From the NCBI GenBank assembly GCA_022340425.1, contig JAJDNY010000199.1, positions 1-48,419 of the forward strand: DNA of 48,419 bases, in the 5' to 3' direction. The notes under the pieces were generated by a model. That model was given only the letters and a program-made list of their open reading frames with translations. It searched no databases and was not told the origin of the DNA. Origin of the DNA: Desulfobacteraceae bacterium. GTDB lineage: Bacteria > Desulfobacterota > Desulfobacteria > Desulfobacterales > JAABRJ01. The translations under genes and the position numbers were made by a program. Positions 8,409 through 17,624 of the stretch are shown here, piece after piece. Position 1 is the first letter of the stretch. Every line of letters starts with the position of its first letter.

Positions 8409-9575
8409 TCAGGCCGCTTGGAACCTGTCCCGGTACTCCGTGCGCGCCGGCACGAACCATGCGGGCTCGGACACGTACCACCACAGGTTATCCAGGGCGT
8501 CTTGGGGATAAGCCTCGGCGAAGTTCTTTTTGGTCGCCTCGTCCAGGAGGTCGCTGGCCCCTTTGACCACGCTGTTGTAGCCGGTGGATTTGGCCATGAT
8601 CGCGCCGGCCTCGGGGGTGTAGGCCCAGTTGATGAAGGCATAGGCCTGCTCGAGATTCTCCGCGTTCTTGACGATGCCAATGGAGTCCACCCAGGTCAGG
8701 GCCCCTTCCTTGGGTGCCATGTAGGAGACCGGTTTGCCCTCCTTTTTGAGAGTCAGGATCGGGCCGTCCCAGGTCTGGCCGATGGCGCAGGCGTTCTGGA
8801 GAAACGCCAGCTGATGGTCCTGGGCGTTGTTCCAGAACATCTTGACGTTTTGCTTGTGGGCGACGAGGAACTTCAGGATTTCATCATAGACCCGGCGCAT
8901 CTTCTCCTCGGACCGATAGGTGTCGTACATCCGGTCGGAGGGCAGCCGGCCGGTGGCATCCAGATGGAGCCCCGCACCGATGAAGACCGAGTGGGGGCGG
9001 CAGGTGACCTTACCGACAAATTCAGGCGCCCACATCGTGCCGTAGGACAACTCGCCGTATTTGGGGGTGAGCAGCTCCGTGTTCCAGGCGATGGCTTCCG
9101 TTCCCCAGTCGTAGGGCAGCCCGACCCGCTTGCCACCGATCACGCCGCCGAGCTTTTTAGATTTCTCATAGAAGGCGGGTTCCAGATTGTTCAGGTTCGG
9201 TATCCGGCTCTCGTCGATTTCCCGGTACAATTCGTATTCCATGTGCAGTTCATACTCGGTCAGAGACGGCTGGGCGATATCGAACCCGCTGGCGCGGGCC
9301 GCCCGAAGCTTGTTCATGCACTCCTGATTGGTGCTGTAGTTGGTGACCTGCACCTTGATGCCGGTGGCCTTTTCAAAGGCCGCGATCACTTCGGGCTTGC
9401 TGTAGTCCGGCCATGTGAAGAGCTTCAACTCCCCTGACGAGGACCGGGCGTTGCGGATGAACCAGGGGCCCACGCCGGCCGCGGCGAAGGCGGCCGTCCC
9501 GGCCGCTGCCTGGTGGAGGAAGGTCCTTCGGGTGATGCCGGACGCTTCGGGGTGTTTTTTTTGCCTGCCGTTCAT
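8409..9575 (-). CDS. Periplasmic solute-binding protein, PotD/PhnS-like, Tat-exported
   Basis: 388 residues. The N-terminus carries a twin-arginine signal (TRRTFLHQAAAG near residues 15-26) and a hydrophobic stretch to about residue 37; the mature part starts near ELKLFTWPDYSKPEV, a hallmark of polyamine-type family 1/8 binding proteins. The start at 9575 has AAGGAG eight bases before it; an in-frame start 32 codons upstream would bury the signal. It is first in the operon, followed by ATPase, two permeases and a phosphatase-superfamily hydrolase. The ligand could be a polyamine, but the hydrolase and the flanking phn genes make an organophosphorus compound more likely (inference). Confidence 0.9.
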   Translation of the reverse strand: MNGRQKKHPEASGITRRTFLHQAAAGTAAFAAAGVGPWFIRNARSSSGELKLFTWPDYSKPEVIAAFEKATGIKVQVTNYSTNQECMNKLRAARASGFDIAQPSLTEYELHMEYELYREIDESRIPNLNNLEPAFYEKSKKLGGVIGGKRVGLPYDWGTEAIAWNTELLTPKYGELSYGTMWAPEFVGKVTCRPHSVFIGAGLHLDATGRLPSDRMYDTYRSEEKMRRVYDEILKFLVAHKQNVKMFWNNAQDHQLAFLQNACAIGQTWDGPILTLKKEGKPVSYMAPKEGALTWVDSIGIVKNAENLEQAYAFINWAYTPEAGAIMAKSTGYNSVVKGASDLLDEATKKNFAEAYPQDALDNLWWYVSEPAWFVPARTEYRDRFQAA

Positions 9576-9819
9576 ATCGCGCTCTCCTTGTTGATGTGTA
9601 AAAAGTGAAGGGGGGACAGACCGCCCCGCGGCGGTTCTGAAGCCGCGTCGGCGGCTGCTGCACCCCGTCACTTGGCTAGGGCCGGTGTGTTAGGGGATGA
9701 TGAGTGGAAGAATAGAATTTGGTTGGCTGTCCAGGGCCTCCAGCGGCTGCCTGAAGCCGGCGGGCTTGCGGGGTTGGCGGGGGCATGCCGCGCCGACGTC
9801 TCGCGGCCAAGCCCCGCGG

Positions 9820-10416
9820 CTACCCGCCGACATGCGCCCTAAGCAGGGCGATTCCCATTTCGCGTGCCTTGAGGACCGTTTTGAGTTTGACCCCGCGCAG
9901 CTCCTCGCGGGTGTTCAGCAGGTTTTCCATGGCCGTGCGATACCGCAGATATTCTTCCTTGGCTGAGATGTGGGGCGTGACGGCCTCGGTGTGCAAAAAA
10001 GCGTCGATGGTCCGGTTCTTTCCGTTGCGGTTGCCCGCGGTCAGATCGACGCGGTCGTCGCCGCAGACCAGAAAACAGTGGATCATGGGCACGTAGGGCA
10101 GCAGAAAGGTATCCAGCAGCGCCTGGGTCCCGGTGACGAGGGCTTCGGTCATGGCGAAGATGCCGATGTGCTTGGCCACGGGCAGGCCCAGCTCCGATGC
10201 TAAAGCTGCGATGACGGCATGTTTGGTGGTGCAGCTGCCCTTTTCCTCCTTGAACAGAACCATCGGATCGTCGCGATCGGAGTTGTACCCGTAGGGCAGC
10301 CCCTGGACATAGGCGCAGGCGGCGTGAAAGCTCTGAACGCCGCGCGCCAGAAGGGCGGCCGCCATGGGGCCGGTGCCGTTGATCGATTTTTCAGGAAAGG
10401 TGTCGAAAGGGTTCAT
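9820..10416 (-). CDS. Transglutaminase-like fold protein of unknown function
   Basis: 198 residues. I read a Cys-His-Asp set typical of the transglutaminase/cysteine-protease-like fold: Cys in EEKGSCTTKHA (about residue 60), His in PMIHCFLV (about 115) and Asp in DRVDLTAG (about 125). No signal peptide, so cytoplasmic. The start at 10416 has AAGGAG nine bases upstream; an earlier in-frame start lacks this. It lies upstream of the Tat-exported binding-protein gene with a gap of 244 bases, so it may or may not be in that operon, and it is divergent from phnC. Its reaction is unknown; amide or peptide bond cleavage is possible. Confidence 0.7.
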   Translation of the reverse strand: MNPFDTFPEKSINGTGPMAAALLARGVQSFHAACAYVQGLPYGYNSDRDDPMVLFKEEKGSCTTKHAVIAALASELGLPVAKHIGIFAMTEALVTGTQALLDTFLLPYVPMIHCFLVCGDDRVDLTAGNRNGKNRTIDAFLHTEAVTPHISAKEEYLRYRTAMENLLNTREELRGVKLKTVLKAREMGIALLRAHVGG

Positions 10417-10671
10417 GCGCTGCGCTCCTTGAACTTCATCCCCCCCTTGCCTGCCGGTCGGCATCCCGACCGGACCGTGATCGTGCAGATCCTACCCCGG
10501 GAGTGTTAGGTCTTGATGAAGGCGCGCCGAAAAAAATGACCTTCCAGCTCCCCATCGCCGTTTCCGAAGCCGCACACAAAAAACAAACCCAGCGCTAATG
10601 CGGTTCTCACAGGCGGACCCTATGTTCACCGCCATCGCTGTTTTTGAAACCGCTTAGCCGAGGATTGCGCC

Positions 10672-11520
10672 ATGACCGATTCGTCCCCAGCCGCCATCGA
10701 GATCGAGGCCGTGACTAAAACCTTTGGCTCCCGTCAGGCCCTGCGCAGGGTCAGCCTGCGAATCGCGGCCGGCGAAATGGTCGCTCTGATCGGACCTTCC
10801 GGGTCCGGGAAATCCACCCTGCTGCGGCATGTGTCGGGACTGCTGGCCGGCGACCGGGACTCGGGCAGCATTCGTATCTTCGGCCGCCAGGTTCAAAAAA
10901 ACGGTTCGATATCCCCCGACGTCCGGCGTATCCGCTCCGAAGTCGGTTTCATCTTTCAGCAGTTCAATCTCGTGGGGCGCCTGCCGCTGTTGACCAACGT
11001 CATGGTCGGGATGCTGCCGCGGGTCGGCACCTGGCGAAGCCTGCTGGGCTGGTTCAGCCGGGAGGAAAAACGGCGCGCCATGGAGGCCCTGGACTGTGTG
11101 GGCCTGGCGGAATATGCCGCCCAGCGGGCCAGCACCCTTTCCGGCGGGCAGCAGCAGCGGGCGGCCATCGCCAGAGCGGTGGAGCAGCGCGCGCGCATCA
11201 TTCTGGCCGACGAGCCGATCGCTTCGCTGGACCCCGAATCGGCCCGCATGGTGATGGAGTGCCTCACGGCCCTCAACCGCAACAACGGCGTGAGCGTCCT
11301 GGTGAGTTTGCACCAGGTTCAGTTTGCGCTTCAATACTGTCCCCGCTCCATCGCCATGAAAGAGGGGCGGATCGTGTTCGACGGGCCCAGCGAAGCGCTG
11401 ACGGCCGCCGCGCTGCGCAATATTTACGGGTTGAAGTCGGCTGACTGCAACCTCGACGGCACCACACCCATAAAACTTGGTCTAACCGGTCACCGGCCGG
11501 TCTTGGCCGCCCGGGCCTGA
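10672..11520 (+). CDS. phnC: Phosphonate ABC transporter ATP-binding protein PhnC
   Basis: 282 residues. Walker [10 protein letters not shown] near residue 42, Q-loop IFQQFN, signature LSGGQQQR near residue 160, Walker B IILADEP, switch His in SLHQVQ. The order ATPase, binding protein, permease and the similarity of the next two products to PhnD and PhnE identify it as PhnC. It powers phosphonate uptake at the inner membrane. GAGGA precedes the start by seven bases. No clear promoter or Pho box is visible in the 255-base divergent region upstream. A 90-base gap separates it from phnD. Confidence 0.95.
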   Translation: MTDSSPAAIEIEAVTKTFGSRQALRRVSLRIAAGEMVALIGPSGSGKSTLLRHVSGLLAGDRDSGSIRIFGRQVQKNGSISPDVRRIRSEVGFIFQQFNLVGRLPLLTNVMVGMLPRVGTWRSLLGWFSREEKRRAMEALDCVGLAEYAAQRASTLSGGQQQRAAIARAVEQRARIILADEPIASLDPESARMVMECLTALNRNNGVSVLVSLHQVQFALQYCPRSIAMKEGRIVFDGPSEALTAAALRNIYGLKSADCNLDGTTPIKLGLTGHRPVLAARA

Positions 11521-11609
11521 TCCCACGGCCGCGGCGCAAACCGGCCGCCACCCCTTTCCGATCCTCGGGGTTTGCCCATCAATCGCAATTTTGAAAGGAG
11601 AATAAGGAA

Positions 11610-12623
11610 ATGAAAAGCGTTCTGCAGGCGTTGATCTTCGCTCTGATTGCCGTGCTGGCCTTTTCGGTCGGCACGCCCGCGGCGGCGGACGATCTCAAGG
11701 AAATCACCCTCGGCATCATCCCCACCGAGTCCAGCGCTTCCGCCATGACGGGCTTTGAGCCCTTCCGGGCCGATATGGAAAAGGCCCTGGGCATTCCGGT
11801 CAAGCTCTTCATGGCGCCGGATTACGCCGGCGTGATCGAGGCCATGCGCTTCAACAAGGTCCAGATCGCCTGGTTTGGCAACAAATCCGCCATCGAGGCC
11901 GTCAACCGCGCCGACGGCGAGGTGTTCGTGCAGACCGTGGACGTCACCGGCAACCCGGGCTACTGGTCGCTCATCGTGGTCCACAAGGACAGCCCCTTCC
12001 AGACCATCGAAGACATCATCCGCGACGGAAAGAACCTGACCTTCGGCAATGGCGACCCCAACAGCACATCCGGCTATCTCATTCCCACTTACTATATCTG
12101 GGGCCAGCACGGCATCGATCCGGCCAAGCACTTCAAGCTGGTGCGCAACGCCAACCATGAAACCAACCTGATGGCGGTGGCCAACAAGCAGGTGGACTTC
12201 GCCACCAACAATACCGAAAATTGGGACAAGTTCGCCAAGGCCCACCCCGACATGATCAAGAACGTGCGCATCATCTGGAAAAGCCCGCTGATTCCCAGCG
12301 ATCCCATGGTGTGGCGCAAGGACCTCTCCAAAGAGTGGAAGAGCCGGATCAAGGGCTTTTTCCTGGCTTACGGCCGCATCGGCGCCGAGAAAGACAAGCA
12401 GCTGGCGGTGCTCAAGGGGATGAGCTCCGGGTGGGCCCCCTTCCCGGACTCCTCCAACCATCAGCTGCTGCCGATCATGGAGATTAACTTTGCCAAGGAC
12501 AAGATGAAAATCCAGAACAGCGACGCCATGGCCGCCGAGGCGAAGACCCAGAAAATGGCCGAAATCGACCAGCACCTGGCGGAGATCCAGTCCTACAGCA
12601 AGCTCGTCGAGAAGTTCAATTAA
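11610..12623 (+). CDS. phnD: Phosphonate-binding periplasmic protein PhnD
   Basis: 337 residues with a Sec signal peptide (hydrophobic residues 6-20, likely cut after AAA near residue 28). The mature start ITLGIIPTES and the inner motif GNGDPNSTSGY are typical of the phosphate/phosphite/phosphonate-binding PhnD family. It captures phosphonates in the periplasm and hands them to PhnE. AAAGGAG stands 13 bases and AAGGA four bases before the start. A strong hairpin directly after the stop probably protects this message and raises binding protein over permease levels. Confidence 0.95.
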   Translation: MKSVLQALIFALIAVLAFSVGTPAAADDLKEITLGIIPTESSASAMTGFEPFRADMEKALGIPVKLFMAPDYAGVIEAMRFNKVQIAWFGNKSAIEAVNRADGEVFVQTVDVTGNPGYWSLIVVHKDSPFQTIEDIIRDGKNLTFGNGDPNSTSGYLIPTYYIWGQHGIDPAKHFKLVRNANHETNLMAVANKQVDFATNNTENWDKFAKAHPDMIKNVRIIWKSPLIPSDPMVWRKDLSKEWKSRIKGFFLAYGRIGAEKDKQLAVLKGMSSGWAPFPDSSNHQLLPIMEINFAKDKMKIQNSDAMAAEAKTQKMAEIDQHLAEIQSYSKLVEKFN

Positions 12624-12633
12624 CCACCACCCC

Positions 12634-12665
12634 GCGGGAGCTCACCCCTTTCGGGGAGCTCCCGC
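12634..12665 (+). other. Intercistronic hairpin between phnD and phnE
   Basis: GCGGGAGCT pairs with AGCTCCCGC (9 bp), and an inner CCCC/GGGG pair closes a TTTC loop. It starts 11 bases after the phnD stop and is not followed by a T tract, so an mRNA-stabilising or processing role fits better than full termination. Confidence 0.7.
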
Positions 12666-12688
12666 AATAGCCAGGCAATAAAAATATC

Positions 12689-13486
12689 ATGACCACTGCC
12701 AGTCACCCGTTGGAGATCCCGGAAATCACGCTGGGCCGCAAGCTGCTGCGTCTGCTGGGTTGGCTGGCCTTCGCAGCCCTGCTGATGTGGGCCTGGCAGG
12801 GGGCCGAAATGCGGCCGCTGGATCTGGTGACCTACCGCGGCAACATGGCCGCCTACCTGGCCGGGTTCCTGTCGCCGGATTTTACCGAATGGCGCCAGTA
12901 CCTGCACCACACCATCGTGACAATTCAGATCGCCGTTTGGGGCAGTCTGCTGGCGGTGGCGGTCGCCGTGCCCTTGGGGCTGCTTTCGGCCGCCAACGTG
13001 GCCCCGCTGTGGGTGCACCAGCCGGTGCGGCGCTTGATGGATGCCTGCCGTTCGATCAACGAGATGATCTTTGCCATGCTCTTCATCAGCGCGGTCGGCC
13101 TTGGGCCCTTTGCCGGTGTGCTGGCTCTGTTCATGCACACCCTGGGCACGCTGGCCAAACTCTTCTCTGAAGCGGTGGAGGCCATCGACCCCCAGCCGGT
13201 TGAGGGCATCCGGGCCACCGGCGCCAGCAAGTTGCAGGAGATCGCTTACGGGATCATTCCCCAGGTGGTGCCGCTGTGGATTTCCTACTCCCTCTATCGT
13301 TTCGAATCCAACGTCCGCTCGGCCAGCGTCGTCGGCATGGTGGGCGCCGGCGGGATCGGCATGCTGCTGTGGGACGCCATTCGCAGCTTCAATTACGCGG
13401 CCACCGCCGCCATGCTCATCATTTTGGTGGTGGTGGTGAGCCTGCTGGATCTCGGGTCGGCCTATGTGCGCAAAAAATTCATCTGA
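12689..13486 (+). CDS. phnE: Phosphonate ABC transporter permease PhnE
   Basis: 265 residues with five to six membrane helices, the first around residues 20-36. The EAA-like loop ([13 protein letters not shown] near residue 172) and the ending [11 protein letters not shown] are characteristic of PhnE. It forms the membrane channel of the PhnCDE importer, probably as a homodimer. Its end overlaps the next gene, a GNAT, by 23 bases. The ribosome site is weak (AGG about 14 bases upstream), consistent with lower translation than phnD. Confidence 0.94.
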   Translation: MTTASHPLEIPEITLGRKLLRLLGWLAFAALLMWAWQGAEMRPLDLVTYRGNMAAYLAGFLSPDFTEWRQYLHHTIVTIQIAVWGSLLAVAVAVPLGLLSAANVAPLWVHQPVRRLMDACRSINEMIFAMLFISAVGLGPFAGVLALFMHTLGTLAKLFSEAVEAIDPQPVEGIRATGASKLQEIAYGIIPQVVPLWISYSLYRFESNVRSASVVGMVGAGGIGMLLWDAIRSFNYAATAAMLIILVVVVSLLDLGSAYVRKKFI

Positions 13487-14039
13487 AACCGCTTTAAAAA
13501 CGCCCCTTTCGCCGTCTTCCGCTTCCCAACCCGCCATCCGCCCGGCCACCCTTGCCGATGCCCATGAAATCGCGGCGCTCCTCGGCGAGCTGGACTACCC
13601 CAGCCCCGCCGGCCGCGTCCGCCTGCGGCTGGAGGCCATTTTGGACCGCGATGACTACCGGGTCCTGGTGGCCGAAGGTGATCGTGGCCTGGCGGGTGTG
13701 ATCAGCGTCTGTTGGGGGCTTTGTCTGGAACAGGACGGTCGCTGGGGGCAGATCCTGGCCCTGGTGGTGACCGCGCCGGAACGCGGCAAAGGGCTCGGCG
13801 CGCGGCTGCTCGCCCATGCCGAGGCCTGGCTGCGCGCGGCGCCGGTGGCGCGGATCATCGTCACCAGCAGCCAGCGGCGCACGGCGGCACATCGTTTCTA
13901 TCAAAACCGCGGCTACCGCGCCGACGGCCAGCGCTTCGTCAAGACTCCAGGGGAGGCCGGCGGCGTCCCGCTTCAGATGGACAACAGCGGCCTCAGCGCG
14001 GCCAGGATTTCCGGTGCGCCGGCCAGGACCCGCCACTGA
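13464..14039 (+). CDS. GNAT family N-acetyltransferase, possibly phosphonate-linked
   Basis: 191 residues. The GNAT fold is shown by [16 protein letters not shown] near residue 25, the acetyl-CoA loop [11 protein letters not shown] near residue 110 and [10 protein letters not shown] near residue 145. Its ATG lies inside phnE, so it is co-transcribed with the phosphonate importer. E. coli PhnO, an aminoalkylphosphonate N-acetyltransferase, is also a GNAT in a phn operon; a similar role is plausible, but this protein is longer and the assignment is by context only. Its 3' end overlaps the convergent inositol-phosphatase-like gene by 67 bases. Confidence 0.85.
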   Translation: MCAKNSSETALKTPLSPSSASQPAIRPATLADAHEIAALLGELDYPSPAGRVRLRLEAILDRDDYRVLVAEGDRGLAGVISVCWGLCLEQDGRWGQILALVVTAPERGKGLGARLLAHAEAWLRAAPVARIIVTSSQRRTAAHRFYQNRGYRADGQRFVKTPGEAGGVPLQMDNSGLSAARISGAPARTRH

Positions 14040-14827
14040 TCGGGCTGGGTTTCCACGGCCTCCAGACAGCCGCCCGCCTCTTCCAGCAGGATTTTACCCG
14101 CCGCGAAATCCCACTGCTTGATACCCTCGTAGATCACGCCCCCCAAAAAGCCTGCCGCCGCATAGGCCAGTTCCGCCGCGGCCGCCCCCAGGCAGCGCCC
14201 CTTGCGCACCTGCGGCAGCAGCGCCGCGAGCCTCCGGGTCATGCAGTCCATGACTGCCGGCGTCTTGCCGAAGCTCAGCGAGACGACCGCCTCACGGGTG
14301 TCCGTCACCTGACAGGTCCGGATCGGCTGCTGATTTAAAGATGCGCCGCGGCCCGCCACTCCCACGAACATCTCATCGCTGCAGGGCATAAAAACCACCC
14401 CGGCCAGTGGTCTGCCATGGGGTCCCGCTTTTTCTGCCTCTCCTTCGGGGGCGTCATCGCCGTTGAGGAAACAAGCGATCGAAACGCAGAAAAACGGCAG
14501 CCCGTGCCAGAAGTTGACCGTGCCGTCCAGGGGGTCGATGACCCACCGGCAGGCGCCGTCGCCCGGCAACTCCCCGCGCTCTTCGGTGAGGATCGCATGG
14601 TCGGGAAAGGAGTCTCTGATGGTCTCAACGATGGCCTCTTCGCAGTCCCGGTCGGTGCGGGTCTTGACGTCATGAAGCAGGCGCGTGCACTCTACCGGGG
14701 CGTTGCGGAAATCCCGCAGCTGGATCTGGCCGGCGCGTCGGGCGGCCGCCAGCGCCGTTGCCACAACGGGTTTGGCCAAGTCGGCCGACAAGCGTGCGAC
14801 GGCCGAGGACGGGGCTTTGGGGGCCAT
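13973..14827 (-). CDS. Inositol monophosphatase family protein in the phn operon
   Basis: 284 residues. Metal-site motifs of the family are present: Glu in LTEERG (about residue 83), DPLDGT (about residues 99-104) and WDFAAG (about residues 238-243). The family removes phosphate from inositol phosphates, PAP or sugar phosphates with Mg2+. Start supported by AAAGGAG six bases before the ATG. It begins only 19 bases after phnM ends and is the last gene of the C-P lyase operon, where phnN and phnP are missing. It may therefore act on a ribose-phosphate intermediate of phosphonate breakdown (inference). An alternative is a CysQ/SuhB-like housekeeping role. Confidence 0.9.
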   Translation of the reverse strand: MAPKAPSSAVARLSADLAKPVVATALAAARRAGQIQLRDFRNAPVECTRLLHDVKTRTDRDCEEAIVETIRDSFPDHAILTEERGELPGDGACRWVIDPLDGTVNFWHGLPFFCVSIACFLNGDDAPEGEAEKAGPHGRPLAGVVFMPCSDEMFVGVAGRGASLNQQPIRTCQVTDTREAVVSLSFGKTPAVMDCMTRRLAALLPQVRKGRCLGAAAAELAYAAAGFLGGVIYEGIKQWDFAAGKILLEEAGGCLEAVETQPDQWRVLAGAPEILAALRPLLSI

Positions 14828-14846
14828 TTCGTCTCCTTTGGGTAGG

Positions 14847-16031
14847 TTATTTGCCGACGCCGAAGACCTCGCGGCCGGCCACGAAGGTGCGGACCACCTC
14901 GGCCACGCGGCCGTGGTCCTCGACGATGACCAGATCGGCGGCTTTGCCGGTTTCGATGGCGCCGGTCAGGTGGTCCAGGCCTGCGGCGCGGGCCGGGTTG
15001 AGGGAGATCATGCGCACGGCCGCGGGCAGATCGAGGATCTTTTCGCGGTGGAGTTGAAGGGCGGCGTGCAGCAGGGACATGGGGGCGTAGTCCGAGCACA
15101 GGATGTCCCCCAGCCCGGCGCCGATGGCCTCGCGCCCGGAAAGGTTGCCGGTCAGCGAAGCACCGCGCAGGACGTTGGGAGAGCCCAGGGAGATCAGCAT
15201 GCCGTGGGCGCGGGCTGCCCGGGCGGCCTCCAGGTTGACCGGAAACTCCGCCAGCGTGACCCCCAGTCGGCCGACGGCGTCCACCTTGTGACTGGAATCG
15301 TCGTCATGGCTGGCCATGCGGATGCCGTTTTCCCGGCAGAGTCCGGCCAGCAGCTCCAGGCCGGGCCAATCGATGCGGCGACTGGCGTTCAAGCGGCGCG
15401 CGATGAGCCGATCCACGTGCTCGGCCGACAGGCCGCGGGCCTTGGCGTAGTAGGCCCGAAAATGCGCCACATCGGAGAACTGGCCCTGGCCGGGGGTGTG
15501 GTCCATGAGGGAGAAGAGGTGGATCAAGCCCTGGCGGATGAGTCGCTTCAAATGGGGCAAGCCTTCGGCGTTGGTGATCTCGTAGCGTGCATGGACGTAG
15601 GTCCGCGCGCGGAATTCTCTTTTCAGATCCTGCAGGTGGTGGACTAGAAAATCGGTCATTTCCGCATTGCGGAAGGTGGGCTGTTCATCGCTGCTCAGAA
15701 AGCAGAGGCAGTGGAAAATGGCCGTCACCCCGCAGGCCACCAGCTGCCTGTCCAACTCGTGGAGGGCGACGTCGACGGGAAAGCGGCCGCCCGGCCGGGG
15801 CTGGATGGCGTTTTCGATGACGTCGCTGTGGATGTCGATGAAACCCGGCAGCAGCAGGCGGCCCTGGCCGTCGATATCCACCGCGGCGGCCGCCGGACTG
15901 GGTCGGGTGGTGATGTCGTCGATGATGCCCCGGGACACTACGACGGTGGCCCCGGGCAGGACCTCGCCGGGCGTGACGACCCGGACGTTGCGGATGATCG
16001 TGTCCGGGGTGGCGGTCTTGTTGCGCATCAT
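14847..16031 (-). CDS. phnM: Alpha-D-ribose 1-methylphosphonate 5-triphosphate diphosphatase PhnM
   Basis: 394 residues of the amidohydrolase superfamily. The metal motif is GFIDIHSDVIE near residue 57; later markers are FHCLCFLSSDEQ, SLMDHTPGQ, ASHDDDS and CSDYAPMSLL, all characteristic of PhnM. In the C-P lyase pathway it removes pyrophosphate from ribose 1-methylphosphonate 5-triphosphate before PhnJ acts. The start is fixed by an ATGA overlap with phnL. Length is close to the E. coli enzyme (378 aa). Confidence 0.95.
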   Translation of the reverse strand: MMRNKTATPDTIIRNVRVVTPGEVLPGATVVVSRGIIDDITTRPSPAAAAVDIDGQGRLLLPGFIDIHSDVIENAIQPRPGGRFPVDVALHELDRQLVACGVTAIFHCLCFLSSDEQPTFRNAEMTDFLVHHLQDLKREFRARTYVHARYEITNAEGLPHLKRLIRQGLIHLFSLMDHTPGQGQFSDVAHFRAYYAKARGLSAEHVDRLIARRLNASRRIDWPGLELLAGLCRENGIRMASHDDDSSHKVDAVGRLGVTLAEFPVNLEAARAARAHGMLISLGSPNVLRGASLTGNLSGREAIGAGLGDILCSDYAPMSLLHAALQLHREKILDLPAAVRMISLNPARAAGLDHLTGAIETGKAADLVIVEDHGRVAEVVRTFVAGREVFGVGK

Positions 16032-16720
16032 ACGTGGGGCTCCTTCGCCGGCATGGCATAAACCGCGTCCATCAGGCGGTTCATAATGGATCGGTCATGG
16101 AAGATGGCGATCATGGTGGTGCCTTGGTGCTTCATCTCCATCAGCAGCTCCAGCACGACCCGCATGGCCTCGGGATCCAGGGAGGCCGTCGGCTCGTCCA
16201 GCAGCAGCAGACGCGGCGGGCGGATAACGGCCCTGGCCAGGTTGACCCGCTGCTTCTCCCCGCCGCTGAAGGTGGCCGGATAGGCATCGTGCAGGCGGGC
16301 GTCGATCTTGAGCCGCGCCAGGAGCGCGCCGGCCTGCTTGCGGGCCTCGGCCCGGGGCACCCCGGCATTCACCAGGGGCTCGGCCACCACGTCGCGCGCC
16401 GGAACCCGCGGCAGCACCGAGAGAAACTGGGTCACGTAGCCCATCTCCCCGCGCCGCAGGGTCAGTACCTGGTTCTCAGGCAGGTCGGTGAGACAAACGG
16501 GCCCAAAGGCTTCGGATTCGTAGGCGATGCTTCCTGAACAGGCCCGGTAGGTGCGGTAGATGCACTTGAGCACCGAACTTTTGCCGTATCCGCTGGGGCC
16601 GGCAAGGCCCATGGCGTTGCCGGCCGACACCGAAAATGAAACGCGCCGGAAGCCGATGATCTCTTTGCCGTTGAGGGCATGGGATACGAATCGTTTTTCC
16701 AGGTTTGCGACGTTCAGCAT
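16028..16720 (-). CDS. phnL: C-P lyase ABC-like ATPase PhnL
   Basis: 230 residues. Walker A reads GPSGYGKSS near residue 41, signature TFSGGEKQR near residue 149, Walker B LLLLDEPTASLD, and HDRS carries the switch His. PhnL has no permease partner; it belongs to the C-P lyase apparatus and in E. coli binds on top of PhnK on the core complex. The gene lies between phnK (40 bases upstream) and phnM (4-base overlap). Tyr in the P-loop is a minor departure from the usual GxSGxGKS. Confidence 0.94.
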   Translation of the reverse strand: MLNVANLEKRFVSHALNGKEIIGFRRVSFSVSAGNAMGLAGPSGYGKSSVLKCIYRTYRACSGSIAYESEAFGPVCLTDLPENQVLTLRRGEMGYVTQFLSVLPRVPARDVVAEPLVNAGVPRAEARKQAGALLARLKIDARLHDAYPATFSGGEKQRVNLARAVIRPPRLLLLDEPTASLDPEAMRVVLELLMEMKHQGTTMIAIFHDRSIMNRLMDAVYAMPAKEPHV

Positions 16721-16760
16721 GGGGCCGCTCCGGGGCCTGAAAGGTGTTTCGCAGCGATTT

Positions 16761-17624
16761 TCAGAGCGCCGAATTCACCAGCAACTGGGTGTACGGGTGC
16801 TGGGGGTCTTCGAGGATCTGGTCCGACAGGCCGGACTCTACGATGGTGCCGAAGCGCATCACCAGGGTGCGGCTGGTCAGTAGACGGATCACCCCGAGGT
16901 CGTGGGAGACCACGATGGTGGCCACCCCCAGCTCCTGCTGCAGCGACCGGACCAGGTCCAGCACCCGGGCCTGGACCGAAACGTCCAGGCCGGTGGTCAC
17001 CTCGTCCAGCAGCAGCAGCGCCGGACGGGTGGCGAGGGCCTTGGCGATTTGCACCCGCTGCTGCATGCCGCCGGAAAAATTCCGCGGCGGTTCGTTCATT
17101 CGCGCCACCGGCACCTCGGTTTGGGCCAGCAGGTTGGCGGCCCGCCGCTGCATTTTCCCCACATGGCGCCAGCCGGCCATCAGCAGCCGCTCGGCAATGT
17201 TGCCGCCGGCGCTGACCTTCAGGCGCAGGCCCATGCGGGCATTCTGGTAAACGATGCCCATGCGCTCGTTGCGGATCCGTCGCCGGTGGAAGGCGCTGAG
17301 GGCAAAGAGGTTTTGGGCGGGGTCGATTTGCAATTCGCCACCGGGAATCGGATTCCCGTTCAGGTTCAAATGAAATCGTCCTCCGGTGGGTTCGAAATCG
17401 AAATGCAGCAGGCGCACCACGGTGCTTTTGCCGGAGCCGCTTTCGCCGACGATGCCCAGCACTTCGTTAGGGTAGAGGTCGAAGGAGACCTCCCGGCAGG
17501 CCAGGACCGATCGGCAGCGGGGGCATTGGTTGACCCCCCGCACAGCCCCGGTGAGATCCAGGCACGCAGGGCATCCCGGGCCGTAGCGTTTGGTCAGATG
17601 GCGGACCTGGAGAACCGGCTTCAC
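16761..17624 (-). CDS. phnK: C-P lyase subunit PhnK, with CxxC/CxxC insertion
   Basis: 287 residues. It has Walker A GESGSGKST, the PhnK-specific RLKVSAGGNIAERL, signature NFSGGMQQR, Walker B LLLLDEV (Val replaces the usual Pro) and the ending HPYTQLLVNSAL shared with E. coli PhnK. PhnK is the ATPase that docks on PhnJ. A GTG start at 17624 is chosen because it makes a GTGA overlap with phnJ and has GGAGGAG upstream. Between the first strand (RYG) and VSFDLYP there is an insertion with CPAC and CPRC spaced by 12 residues, a probable metal-binding knuckle that E. coli PhnK lacks. Confidence 0.94.
   Translation of the reverse strand: MKPVLQVRHLTKRYGPGCPACLDLTGAVRGVNQCPRCRSVLACREVSFDLYPNEVLGIVGESGSGKSTVVRLLHFDFEPTGGRFHLNLNGNPIPGGELQIDPAQNLFALSAFHRRRIRNERMGIVYQNARMGLRLKVSAGGNIAERLLMAGWRHVGKMQRRAANLLAQTEVPVARMNEPPRNFSGGMQQRVQIAKALATRPALLLLDEVTTGLDVSVQARVLDLVRSLQQELGVATIVVSHDLGVIRLLTSRTLVMRFGTIVESGLSDQILEDPQHPYTQLLVNSAL

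Noticed and set aside
10601-10632. GTTCTCAC and GTTCACC before phnC as a Pho box
   Set aside because: The repeats are 21 bases apart and poorly matched, so the 11-base Pho-box period is not met.
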